This document shows positions 1 to 7,465 of a stretch of 19,607 nt of DNA, piece by piece. The stretch is from G021776435 sp046756245 (lineage in GTDB: Bacteria; Pseudomonadota; Alphaproteobacteria; Caulobacterales; Parvularculaceae): contig JBHHVZ010000052.1 of the NCBI GenBank assembly GCA_046756245.1, positions 1-19,607 on the forward strand, written 5' to 3'. Position 1 is the stretch's first letter; the number at the start of each line of letters is the position of its first letter. A program made the position numbers and the translations under genes. The notes under the pieces are model-generated. The model was not told the DNA's origin. It ran no database searches and was given only the letters and a program-made list of their open reading frames with translations.

Positions 1-55
1 ATGATTTGTATAAATGGCCTGAAGCCAAAATCTTCTTAAAATCATCGATGGTCAT
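1..55 (-). CDS. Partial ORF, start of an unknown protein running off the window
   Basis: An ATG on the minus strand at 55 opens a frame of 18 codons that runs off the left edge (reads MTIDDFKKILASGHLYKS). A GGGGA stretch lies five bases upstream of the ATG and could serve as a ribosome-binding site. No stop is seen. The residues visible are too few to assign a family. It begins about 55 bases beyond the break point of the transposase stump, so it may be the native gene next to the old insertion. This could also be a chance frame. Confidence 0.35.
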   Translation of the reverse strand, partial: MTIDDFKKILASGHLYKS

Positions 56-109
56 TTTGGTCCCCGAAACTGATCGAGACGATCTGTAATGCTTGTCATT
101 AGAACTGCT

Positions 110-436
110 CTAACCCGTGATCGCCCGCATCACAGGATCACGGGCGAGCCGTCCGGCATCATTGACATCTTCATATCCGGCGAGCCGCCCAAAGACGGAT
201 TGGCGGAACATGGCGAGCAGATTGTGGCGAGAGTTCTTGCCGGTGCGGTTATCGCGCAACTCCCACGATGCCATCTCGGTCAGCCCCAGGGCATCGTCCA
301 ACTCACGAAATACAATCAACCCGCCGTCTGAACTCAGCTTCGCACCATGGAACTGAAGCTTCAAACGCCGGTCATATCCGACCTTCAAAGGTGATGAAAT
401 TGATTCACCCGTGACACAACCCCGAAATCCCGACAT
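110..436 (-). pseudogene. IS1380-family transposase, N-terminal stump only
   Basis: The 108 residues match the N-terminal part of IS1380-family DDE transposases: the segment KLSSDGGLIVFRELDDALGL (about residues 33-52), then a helix-rich stretch with NLLAMFRQSVFGRLAGYEDVND, and ARDPVMRAITG at the end. Intact members have roughly 400-450 residues and their catalytic DDE core lies after this point, so this copy cannot encode an active enzyme. After ITG the frame meets TAG and the family similarity stops, so the break is at about 110-115 and is a truncation rather than a point mutation. An AGGCGG sequence precedes the ATG at 436. It sits next to a toxin-antitoxin pair, a common resting place for mobile DNA. 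Confidence 0.8.
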
Positions 437-520
437 AATGTCCGCCTAATGAATTGATTTGCCTGAACAAACCAGAATCCATCAGGCCAATCCTGTCAAT
501 CTATCTGGGGGATAGGGGCT
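110..520 (-). mobile_element. Remnant of an IS1380-family insertion sequence
   Basis: This covers the transposase stump plus its upstream flank. The right boundary is approximate: the stretch at 501-517, with a small inverted repeat CTATC/GATAG and a run of G, is where a terminal inverted repeat would be expected, but no partner end exists in the window to prove it. The left end has been lost. CTATCTG occurs at 501-507 and again at 527-533, just inside the ParE stop codon; this may be chance. No target-site duplication can be shown. Confidence 0.5.
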
Positions 521-526
521 AATGCA

Positions 527-811
527 CTATCTGTCCTCGCGCCCGTGCCAGATGCGCGTTATGCGCACGGCGTACGACGTCAACTGGTAGCGAATGACGT
601 ACCTGGCGGCGCCTTTTGAAACGATCAGCTCCCTCATATCGTCACGGGGACCCGGCCGGCCCCGCTCACCAAATTCGCCAAGCGAAAGGATGGCGCGCCG
701 GAGTTCCGCCTGAATCTCCGACGCTGCTTTCGGATTCTTTTCGATGACGAATTCTGCAAGCCGCAAAAGATCGCGCTCGGCGGCTGGACGCAGGAATACT
801 TTGCGGCTCAC
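527..811 (-). CDS. ParE/RelE-family toxin of a type II toxin-antitoxin pair
   Basis: The 94-residue protein has the ParE-family layout: an AERDLLRLAEFVIEKNP helix near the N-terminus (about residues 11-27), the core motif GRPGPRDDMRELIV (about 51-64), a YVIRYQ beta strand (71-76), and the C-terminal IWHGREDR signature (about 87-94). ParE proteins poison DNA gyrase while RelE proteins cleave mRNA; the REL...YVIRY...HGR pattern fits ParE better, but the target is not proven here. Its start overlaps the antitoxin stop by four bases, the usual antitoxin-first coupled arrangement. The antitoxin is expected to bind the toxin and repress the shared promoter. Length and motifs look complete, so the toxin is probably functional. 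Confidence 0.85.
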   Translation of the reverse strand: MSRKVFLRPAAERDLLRLAEFVIEKNPKAASEIQAELRRAILSLGEFGERGRPGPRDDMRELIVSKGAARYVIRYQLTSYAVRITRIWHGREDR

Positions 812-1041
812 TGCGAGCGGCGCCGCGACTCGATCAACGCGTCAAATCGGTCGAGCGCCGCCTCGGCCGGGATGTCGTCGCCCGGCTCGTCAAGGCGCCG
901 AAAGTCCTCGGCCCAGCTTTCGAACCATTCCCGCATGGTTCGCTCGACAAGCGCGCCCTCCGAAAGGCCCGCGCTCGCCGCAGCGTCCCTGACGCGTTCG
1001 GAAAGCGGCTCGGGAAGTTCTATGATTAACGACTTGGACAT
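808..1041 (-). CDS. Ribbon-helix-helix-type antitoxin, partner of the ParE-like toxin
   Basis: This 77-residue acidic protein begins with a short beta strand, KSLIIELPEPL, followed by two predicted helices (SERVRDAAASAGLS and EGALVERTMREWFESW). That is the ribbon-helix-helix/CopG-like DNA-binding fold expected at the N-terminus of ParD-type antitoxins. The acidic C-terminal tail (about residues 45-77) would wrap the toxin. It is translationally coupled to the toxin (overlap at 808-811). GAGG lies a few bases upstream of the ATG at 1041. The gene starts only 45 bases after the rpoD stop, on the same strand, so some read-through from rpoD is possible in addition to its own promoter. Confidence 0.8.
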   Translation of the reverse strand: MSKSLIIELPEPLSERVRDAAASAGLSEGALVERTMREWFESWAEDFRRLDEPGDDIPAEAALDRFDALIESRRRSQ

Positions 1042-1086
1042 CTCAAACCTCGACCGCCCTATCGTGCCACGCCGCCCCGCAGCGGG

Positions 1087-3054
1087 TCAATTATCCAAAA
1101 AGCTCCGGAGTTTCCGCGAGCGGCTCGGATGCTTCAGTTTGCGCAAAGCCTTCGCCTCGATCTGGCGGATGCGTTCGCGGGTGACCGAGAATTGCTGGCC
1201 GACTTCTTCGAGGGTGTGGTCGGTGTTCATGCCGATGCCGAAGCGCATGCGCAGGACGCGCTCCTCGCGCGGCGTTAGCGACGCAAGCACGCGCGTCGTC
1301 GTTTCGCGCAGGTTCGACTGGATCGCCGCGTCGATCGGCAGGATCGTGTTCTTGTCCTCGATGAAGTCGCCGAGATGCGAATCCTCCTCGTCGCCGATCG
1401 GCGTCTCCAGGCTGATCGGCTCCTTGGCGATTTTCATCACCTTGCGGACTTTTTCGAGCGGCATCGAAAGCTTTTCGGCGAGCTCTTCCGGCGTCGGCTC
1501 GCGGCCGATCTCGTGCAGCATCTGGCGCGAGGTGCGCACGATCTTGTTGATCGTCTCGATCATGTGCACGGGGATGCGGATGGTGCGCGCCTGGTCGGCG
1601 ATCGAGCGGGTGATCGCCTGGCGGATCCACCAGGTCGCATAGGTCGAGAATTTGTAGCCGCGGCGGTATTCGAATTTGTCGACCGCCTTCATCAGGCCGA
1701 TATTGCCTTCCTGAATGAGGTCGAGGAACTGCAGGCCGCGATTCGTGTATTTCTTGGCGATCGAAATGACGAGACGCAGGTTCGCCTCGACCATTTCCTT
1801 CTTGGCGATGCGCGCCTCGCGCTCGCCCTTCTGGACGGTCTGCACGATGCGCCGGAAGTCGGCGACGGTGAGGCCGGTTTCGGTCGACAGATTGCCGATC
1901 TCCTCGCGGATCGAATCAACCTGCTTGGCGGCTTTCGAAATGAAAGTTTGCCAGCCTTTCGATTTTTTCTCGCCGATCCGGTCGATCCATTCGGGGTCGA
2001 GTTCGGCGCCGAGATATTCGGCGAGAAATTCCTGCCGGTTGACGCCGTAGCTGTCGGCCATGCGCACGAGCTTGCCTTCGAGCGCCATCAGCCGGCGGTT
2101 GATATCGTAAAGCTGTTCGACAAGCGCCTCGATGCGCTGATTGTTGAGGCGCACGCCGCGAACGCGTTCGACGAGATCTTTCTGCAGTTTCTTGAAGCGG
2201 CGCTTTTGCGATGGCGAGAGGTCGTCGCCCTTGAGGTTCTCCTCGATCATGATGTCTTGCAGGCGGCGCAGCTTTTTATAATCGCCCGAGATGGCGTCGA
2301 AATTCGTCATCACCTCGTCGCGAAGCTCGGCCTCCATGGCCGAAAGCGACAGCGCGCCCTCGTCGAACTCGTCGTCGTCATCATCACTGTTTTCGGCCTT
2401 TTCGGCTTCTTCCTTCTGGACGCGTTCGGCGACTTCCGGCTGGGTCATGTCGGGCCGCGCCTCCGGCCCGCCGCCATAAGTGGCGTCGAGATCGATAATG
2501 TCGCGCAGGAGGACGCGGCCTTCATTCAGTTCGTCGCGCCAGACCGTGATCGCCTCGAAGGTGAGTGAGGATTCGCACAGCGCCCGGATCATGGTTTCGC
2601 GGCCGGCCTCGATGCGCTTGGCGATGGCGATCTCGCCCTCGCGCGACAAAAGCTCGACCGAGCCCATCTCCCGGAGATACATGCGCACCGGATCGTCGGT
2701 GCGGTCGGCGGCGGTGCTGGTGTTGGTGGCGGGCGTCGCATCGGCTTTCTTGGCGACGGCCTTGGTCGCGCTGGCGCGATTCTGCTCGTCGTCATTGGCG
2801 GCGTCGTCGGAGTCGTCGTCATCGTCTTCCTGTTCGACAACGGTGATGCCCATTTCGGAAAGCTGGGCCATCACATCCTCGATCTGTTCGGAGGAAAACT
2901 GCTCCGACGGCAGCACCGAATTGAGCTCGTCATAAGTGACATAACCGCGGGATTTCGCGGCCTTGATCATCTTTTTGACGTCCGCGTCGGTTAGATCGAG
3001 GATCGGGCCGTCTTTGGTTTCTTCCGTGGCTTCTTTCGCCGCCTTTTTCGTCAT
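1087..3054 (-). CDS. rpoD: RNA polymerase primary sigma factor RpoD (sigma-70)
   Basis: This is the housekeeping sigma factor that directs RNA polymerase to -35/-10 promoters. Domains in order (numbering from the ATG): region 1.1 at about 15-75; a long acidic linker rich in D/E; region 1.2 with DPVRMYLREMGSVELL near 120-137; the non-conserved region with a second acidic tract near 220-232; region 2 (ANLRLVISIAKKYTNRGLQF onward, about 424-497), with YATWWIRQAITRSIADQART for -10 recognition and melting; region 3; and region 4 with its helix-turn-helix (VTRERIRQIEAKALRKLKHP, about 624-643), ending RSFLDN. The ATG at 3054 is preferred; a GTG at 3063 in the same frame directly follows the dnaG stop. 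Total length, 655 residues, is normal for alphaproteobacteria. It forms an operon with dnaG upstream, with no rpsU. Confidence 0.97.
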   Translation of the reverse strand: MTKKAAKEATEETKDGPILDLTDADVKKMIKAAKSRGYVTYDELNSVLPSEQFSSEQIEDVMAQLSEMGITVVEQEDDDDDSDDAANDDEQNRASATKAVAKKADATPATNTSTAADRTDDPVRMYLREMGSVELLSREGEIAIAKRIEAGRETMIRALCESSLTFEAITVWRDELNEGRVLLRDIIDLDATYGGGPEARPDMTQPEVAERVQKEEAEKAENSDDDDDEFDEGALSLSAMEAELRDEVMTNFDAISGDYKKLRRLQDIMIEENLKGDDLSPSQKRRFKKLQKDLVERVRGVRLNNQRIEALVEQLYDINRRLMALEGKLVRMADSYGVNRQEFLAEYLGAELDPEWIDRIGEKKSKGWQTFISKAAKQVDSIREEIGNLSTETGLTVADFRRIVQTVQKGEREARIAKKEMVEANLRLVISIAKKYTNRGLQFLDLIQEGNIGLMKAVDKFEYRRGYKFSTYATWWIRQAITRSIADQARTIRIPVHMIETINKIVRTSRQMLHEIGREPTPEELAEKLSMPLEKVRKVMKIAKEPISLETPIGDEEDSHLGDFIEDKNTILPIDAAIQSNLRETTTRVLASLTPREERVLRMRFGIGMNTDHTLEEVGQQFSVTRERIRQIEAKALRKLKHPSRSRKLRSFLDN

Positions 3055-3063
3055 TCCTTGCAC

Positions 3064-5013
3064 CTACCGCCTGGATTTCTTCCCGATGCTCGCCTTCATG
3101 CGTTCAAGCGCGTCGTCCAGCAGCTTGGGCGAATCCGTATCCGCTTCATCGCCCTTTCGGGATTTGTTGGTGTTGATCAACTCCTCGCGCGCCGCAGTCG
3201 CCGCTTTCCAGGCGGCGTCGCCGTCGGTGAACATCTGAGCCGCGGACCGCTCCACTTCCTGCTTGAAACGCGAATCAAACAGGTGGAGCGCAAGGGCGTT
3301 TTCAAACCCCCACTCCGCCTCGTCTATCTCAGCTTCCGGCCGCAGATATTTCTGATTTCTGAGCTGTTCGTCCTTGAGGACGCGCTCCATCGCCGCGGCT
3401 GCGCCGGTTTTGGACAGATGGCTCTTGAGCGCAGCCCTGTCAAGGCCGGGATCGGCGGCCAGCGCCGCCAAAATCTCCGCCAGAAGCCCGGCCAGACCCG
3501 AATCGTCGAGCTGGAGGTCGAGAAACGCGGCTTCCTGGCGCTCCACAAGCGCCGGATGGTTGAGCGCGGCGGCCACCAGCGCGGCTTCGCGGACCCAGTC
3601 GGAGGGTGCGCCGCGGCGTTTCAGATCGGCGCTGGGGCGCGGCGGCGGCGCGAAGGCGCGCCCGGCCCGCCGGGCTTCCCGCCAACTGGCGTCCGGACCC
3701 CGCCATCGCCGCTCTCCGCCCGCCCGTTTGCTCCCCGACGGAGCGAAGTGCTTATTGAGCCGTTCGGCCAGATCGGCGCCGTAGGCTGCGCGCACGTCCT
3801 TGTCGGCGATGGTTTTCACAAGGTCGCGAAGTTGTGCTCTTAAGGCCGCGCGCCGCTCCGGCGTGCCGAGCGGGCGCGACTCCAGCTCCCGCGACCATAA
3901 AACGTCGGCGAGCGGGCGCGCCTCGGCGACGACCTGTTCGAACGCGGCGGCGCCGGCCGCGCGGATGAGGTCATCGGGATCGCGGCCTTCCGGCAAAAAG
4001 GCGAAGGCGAGCGACTTTCCGGGCTTCAAAAGCGGCAGCGCCCGGTCGATCGCACGATAAGCCGCCCCGGCGCCGGCCCGGTCGCCGTCGAAACATAAGA
4101 TCGGCTCGTCGGAGGCCCGCCACAGCATCACAAGCTGGTTTTCGGTAAGCGCCGTACCGAGCGGCGCGACGGCGCATTTTATCCCCGCTCCCCACAGCGC
4201 GATGACGTCCATATAGCCTTCGCAGACGATGAGCGCGCGGGTCTCTTCGGCCGCGGCCCGGCGCGCCGGCGTGTAATTGTAGAGCACCGAACCTTTATGA
4301 AAGAGCGGGGTTTCCGGCGAGTTCAGATATTTCGCCCGCGCTTGCCTGTCGAGCGCGCGGCCGCCGAACGCGATCGCCTGTCCGCGCGTATTGAAGATGG
4401 GAAACATGATGCGGCGGCGGAAACGATCATAAGTCGGGCCGCCGTCTTCGGGCCGGATCAGCAGTCCCGCTTCAACGAGCATATCCTCCGTAAACCCCTT
4501 ATTGATGAGGTAATCCTTGAGCGCGGCGCGCCCCGCCGGGGCATAGCCGAGACCGAACGCCTCGATCTGTTCGGGCGTGACTTCGCGGCCCTCGAGATAG
4601 GCCGCCGCCTCCCGCCCATCGGCGCGGCGCAGCATCGCCCGGAAAAACGCCGCCGCCGCGCTGCAGGCATCGACAAGCGATTTGGCGCGCTCGGCCCGCG
4701 CGGCTTCGGCCGGGCTTTCGCGCGGCAGATCCATTCCCGCCTCTTCGGCGAGACGCGCCACCGCTTCGTGAAAGGAAAGTTTCTGCGCCTCCTGCAGGAA
4801 CGCGATGACGTCGCCATGCTTGCCGGAGGAGAAATCGTGGAAGAAGCCCTTCTGGTCGTTGACGAAAAAGGACGGGGTTTTCTCCTTGGTGAAGGGCGAC
4901 AGGCCGGCCCATTCATTGCCCTGCTTTTTCAGCTTCACATACCGCCCGATGACGTCGGAGGGCCTCAAACGGGCCTTCAACTCGTCGAGAAAATCGGGCG
5001 TGAAGCGGGGCAT
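3064..5013 (-). CDS. dnaG: DNA primase DnaG, with all four zinc ligands replaced
   Basis: DnaG makes the RNA primers for DNA replication. In order: N-terminal CHC2-type domain (about 1-100), the RNA polymerase core with DRFRRRIMFPIFNTRGQAIA (about 196-215), and the TOPRIM catalytic centre with the acidic residue E265 in VCEGYMDV and D309/D311 in FDGDRAG. The C-terminal part (about 450-649) corresponds to the helicase-binding region and is poorly conserved. Notably, the C-x2-H-x17-C-x2-C zinc motif is kept in spacing but not in residues: S39, T42, D60 and S63 stand where C, H, C, C are expected (GLSPFTKEKTPSF and HDFSSGKHGD). I recall similar cysteine-less versions in other alphaproteobacteria. 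The dnaG stop and the rpoD start region abut, so the two are cotranscribed. No clear Shine-Dalgarno precedes the ATG; a heptamer repeat array lies there. Confidence 0.97.
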   Translation of the reverse strand: MPRFTPDFLDELKARLRPSDVIGRYVKLKKQGNEWAGLSPFTKEKTPSFFVNDQKGFFHDFSSGKHGDVIAFLQEAQKLSFHEAVARLAEEAGMDLPRESPAEAARAERAKSLVDACSAAAAFFRAMLRRADGREAAAYLEGREVTPEQIEAFGLGYAPAGRAALKDYLINKGFTEDMLVEAGLLIRPEDGGPTYDRFRRRIMFPIFNTRGQAIAFGGRALDRQARAKYLNSPETPLFHKGSVLYNYTPARRAAAEETRALIVCEGYMDVIALWGAGIKCAVAPLGTALTENQLVMLWRASDEPILCFDGDRAGAGAAYRAIDRALPLLKPGKSLAFAFLPEGRDPDDLIRAAGAAAFEQVVAEARPLADVLWSRELESRPLGTPERRAALRAQLRDLVKTIADKDVRAAYGADLAERLNKHFAPSGSKRAGGERRWRGPDASWREARRAGRAFAPPPRPSADLKRRGAPSDWVREAALVAAALNHPALVERQEAAFLDLQLDDSGLAGLLAEILAALAADPGLDRAALKSHLSKTGAAAAMERVLKDEQLRNQKYLRPEAEIDEAEWGFENALALHLFDSRFKQEVERSAAQMFTDGDAAWKAATAAREELINTNKSRKGDEADTDSPKLLDDALERMKASIGKKSRR

Positions 5014-5023
5014 GGACGAGAAC

Positions 5024-5065
5024 CCAGAAATCAGAAGTCAGAAGTTGGAAATCAGAATTCAGAAT
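5024..5065. repeat. Tandem heptamer array (consensus TCAGAAN), six units
   Basis: Six consecutive 7-bp units read CCAGAAA, TCAGAAG, TCAGAAG, TTGGAAA, TCAGAAT, TCAGAAT in strict register, then the pattern ends at TAGGGCA. Two pairs are identical. On the minus strand, the sense of dnaG, the units read NTTCTGA. The array ends 10 bases from the dnaG ATG, so it occupies the 5' leader where a ribosome-binding site would be expected. It is AT-richer than its surroundings. Arrays of this kind resemble the short tandemly repeated heptamers of cyanobacteria; here the role is unknown. Confidence 0.85.
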
Positions 5066-5161
5066 TAGGGCATGCGCGTCTGGCGCGCACGCAATTTCTG
5101 GCTTCCGGCAAGCCCGGGCGATGGCGGGTTTTCCACAGGGGCGGCGCGAGGCGGAGAGTGT

Positions 5162-6379
5162 TTATACTTCCAACGCTGCGACAAGGCGGCGAGGTTTTGT
5201 AAAACGCGCCTTATCATTCTTGATCCCCAGCCATGGTCGGAGGAACGGAATGCGCCTGGCGATTTCATAGCCTGCCGCGCACCCAATCACGGTCGCCAAG
5301 GTGACAGCCAGAAATTCCGGCCAGACCCCGAGTTTTAACCGCGTCAAATAATATCCCGCAATGACGATGATTGTCTGGTGCAGGATATAGTAACAAAAGA
5401 CAGCGCCAGTAAGATAGGTAAGAAGTTTCGATTGATAATTGAGATAGCGTTGAGCAAGAGCCAACAGCATTACAATGAACGACCAGGCGTACAGGGTATG
5501 AAGGACGATCATGGCAGGCCCGTCGAAGGGCAAAATATGAAAATCCACAGGATAGGAGCGCAAATATTGCAATCCACCGCCAATCAGAAAGACGAGCCCG
5601 GCGGCGAATGGCAGTGTCTTGTCAACTGATCGCCAGAAGCGAGGATTTTTTGCAACGAAATAGCCCAGCATAAATACTGTGAATCGGTGCGCATGGTTCG
5701 CCCAATCGTTGACGAGATCATGGGTTGTCGGAAAGATCGGCGACAGAAACGCCTTGTATAAAATGAAAGGAACGATGACGAGCAGCAGCAGCCGCGCTGG
5801 TCCGCCCGTGGCCGCCGCCAGCCAATTTGCCCCGGTTCCTTCAGCAAAACGCCGTAGCGCCGGCAAGAGCGGTGCAATCAAAACAATATAGACAAGCAAA
5901 TAGACGACATACCAAAGATGATTCCACGTCGGCGTAATCATCGAGTAGAACTGTTCGAGCTTGAGATAATTTCTCCAAAATTCGAGATAATGCGGCTCGA
6001 TTACACTTGCCTGACGCAATTCAAAATAGGATTGCGGGGCAACGATTATGATCGCACCAGCAAGGATCGGCAGGGCGAGCCGATAAGCGCGCGATCCGGC
6101 GAACGCCCGAATCGATGATGCCTTGTCGGACGCAAACCGCACGGCTACGCCGGAGATGAAAAACAAGAGCGCCAGCCGCCAGGGATTAACGATCGTCATC
6201 AATGGCTCAACTGCAGGACCTGCGTAAACGCTTTTCACATGCCAGTCCCACGTCACGTAGAACATACCGACGTGATAAGAAATCAAGAGACCGAACGCGA
6301 CCACCCGCAGCCAGTCGAGATCATATCTGCGTTCGGTCTGGCCGGTGAATGCGCCTTTTTTCGTTTCTACAATCGCCAT
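5162..6379 (-). CDS. Integral membrane acyltransferase, acyltransferase-3 family (OafA/OpgC-like)
   Basis: The 405-residue protein has about ten hydrophobic membrane segments and the family hallmarks: YDLDWLRVVAFGLLISYHVG (about residues 19-38), with the conserved histidine H36 on the first membrane helix, the arginine in NPWRLALLFFISGVAVRF (about 66-82), and RAYRLALPILAGAII (about 97-111). Family members transfer acyl groups, often acetyl or succinyl, onto extracytoplasmic sugars, glucans or lipids. The substrate cannot be told from sequence; OpgC-like succinylation of periplasmic glucans is one option. The start has a good AGGA about eight bases upstream. It is divergent from a membrane LytTR regulator with a 204-bp shared upstream region, suggesting that regulator may control it. 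It lies 148 bases upstream of dnaG, with no obvious terminator between. Confidence 0.88.
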   Translation of the reverse strand: MAIVETKKGAFTGQTERRYDLDWLRVVAFGLLISYHVGMFYVTWDWHVKSVYAGPAVEPLMTIVNPWRLALLFFISGVAVRFASDKASSIRAFAGSRAYRLALPILAGAIIIVAPQSYFELRQASVIEPHYLEFWRNYLKLEQFYSMITPTWNHLWYVVYLLVYIVLIAPLLPALRRFAEGTGANWLAAATGGPARLLLLVIVPFILYKAFLSPIFPTTHDLVNDWANHAHRFTVFMLGYFVAKNPRFWRSVDKTLPFAAGLVFLIGGGLQYLRSYPVDFHILPFDGPAMIVLHTLYAWSFIVMLLALAQRYLNYQSKLLTYLTGAVFCYYILHQTIIVIAGYYLTRLKLGVWPEFLAVTLATVIGCAAGYEIARRIPFLRPWLGIKNDKARFTKPRRLVAALEV

Positions 6380-6583
6380 GGCGAGCGTCCTGTATTCTGC
6401 TTCGCGATGATCTTGCGGAGCGTTTCAGGCGGGCGCCAGCGCAACGGGATTCACCGCGGCGGCGTGTGACGAATCGCCGGTTATAAGGCGCTTGCGGGAC
6501 GAACGGCGGGAGTCCGGGACAACCAGGGCATCCGCTAAAGGCCCTATTGCGCTTGAAAGATTCTGAATATCTAATCGCGGCCC

Positions 6584-7465
6584 ATGAGCTTTCTTTCACC
6601 GTCAAAGACAAGCCCCGCGCCCCGCGCCGCCGGCGATCCGCGCGGCGACGATCTTGACGCCGACCGCAAAACATTCGCTTGGGTGGCTGCTTTCTTGGTC
6701 GCAGGTCTTGTTGTCGACATCCTGTCTTCGGCGACGGAAATCAGTCGCGAAAATAGCGCCTTTCCGATCGAAAAAATCATAATCTATGAGGCGACCGGCT
6801 TTGGCGTATTTCTCGCCTTGTTCCCGCTCATTGCGTGGTTCGCTTCCCGTGCGACGCCGGGCCAGCATGATTGGCGCTTCGTCATCCCTTTCCATCTGGG
6901 GGCGAGCGTCGTCGTCTCGCTCCTGCATGTGGCGATAATGGTTGCGATCAGGAAATTGATCTTTCTCGCCGTTTATCCCGAACCTTACATTTTCACGGAT
7001 AATTTCCTTCGCGATTTCATTTACGAATATCGCAAGGGCGTTCTGGCATATGCTGTTGTTCTGTTTTGTATTGTCTTCGGTCGCCAGCTCTTCCAGCAGT
7101 GCCGTGAGCTCAATGCCGCGTGCGAAGACGCGGTGCAAACCAAACGCATCACCTTAAAGTGCGGCGGACGGTCGATCTGGATCGAAGCCTCGGACGTCAG
7201 TTGGGTGAAATCGGCGTCAAACTACGCCGAAGTCACCGCGAACGGAAAAACGTATCTGGCGCGAGCCACCCTGTCTTCAATTGAACGCCAACTGACCGAC
7301 GCCGGCGCGCCGGCGGCGCGCGTTCACCGCTCCTATGTCGCGAACACGGATCACATCAAGGAAATCCGGCCAACCGGCGAAGGCGATGTTAAAATTGAAA
7401 TGCGCGACGGCGCTGTCATTCCGGGCAGCCGCCGCTATCGCGACCGGTTGCCGCGCGCCGATTAG
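6584..7465 (+). CDS. Membrane-anchored LytTR-family DNA-binding regulator
   Basis: The 293-residue protein has four predicted membrane helices (about 30-50, 65-88, 98-122 and 150-170) and then a cytoplasmic LytTR DNA-binding domain (about 187-290). LytTR hallmarks are seen: an opening strand RITLKCGGRSIWIEASDVSWVKS, NYAEV (about 213-217), TYLARATLSSIERQL, and the VHRSYVAN segment (about 247-254) followed by GSRRYRDRLP. There is no receiver domain, so this is not a classical two-component response regulator; the membrane part probably senses or tethers. It is divergent from the acyltransferase. No strong Shine-Dalgarno precedes the ATG. The stop codon overlaps the convergent lipoprotein gene's stop (7462-7465). 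I looked for paired LytTR-type direct repeats in 6380-6583 and found none I could defend. Confidence 0.88.
   Translation: MSFLSPSKTSPAPRAAGDPRGDDLDADRKTFAWVAAFLVAGLVVDILSSATEISRENSAFPIEKIIIYEATGFGVFLALFPLIAWFASRATPGQHDWRFVIPFHLGASVVVSLLHVAIMVAIRKLIFLAVYPEPYIFTDNFLRDFIYEYRKGVLAYAVVLFCIVFGRQLFQQCRELNAACEDAVQTKRITLKCGGRSIWIEASDVSWVKSASNYAEVTANGKTYLARATLSSIERQLTDAGAPAARVHRSYVANTDHIKEIRPTGEGDVKIEMRDGAVIPGSRRYRDRLPRAD

Noticed and set aside
1042..1086. A terminator between rpoD and the antitoxin
   Set aside because: The only stem (CCCGC/GCGGG) has almost no loop and no T-run follows.
1375..2568. A long open frame of 397 codons on the plus strand opposite rpoD
   Set aside because: It is antisense to a clearly conserved gene, in GC-rich DNA where such shadow frames are common, and its product has no recognisable domain.
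4297..5202. A 301-codon plus-strand frame across dnaG
   Set aside because: It overlaps the primase gene and the heptamer array and reads as low-complexity arginine-rich protein.
6380..6583. Paired LytTR-type direct repeats between the acyltransferase and the regulator
   Set aside because: Scattered partial matches exist but no two copies with the usual spacing could be defended.
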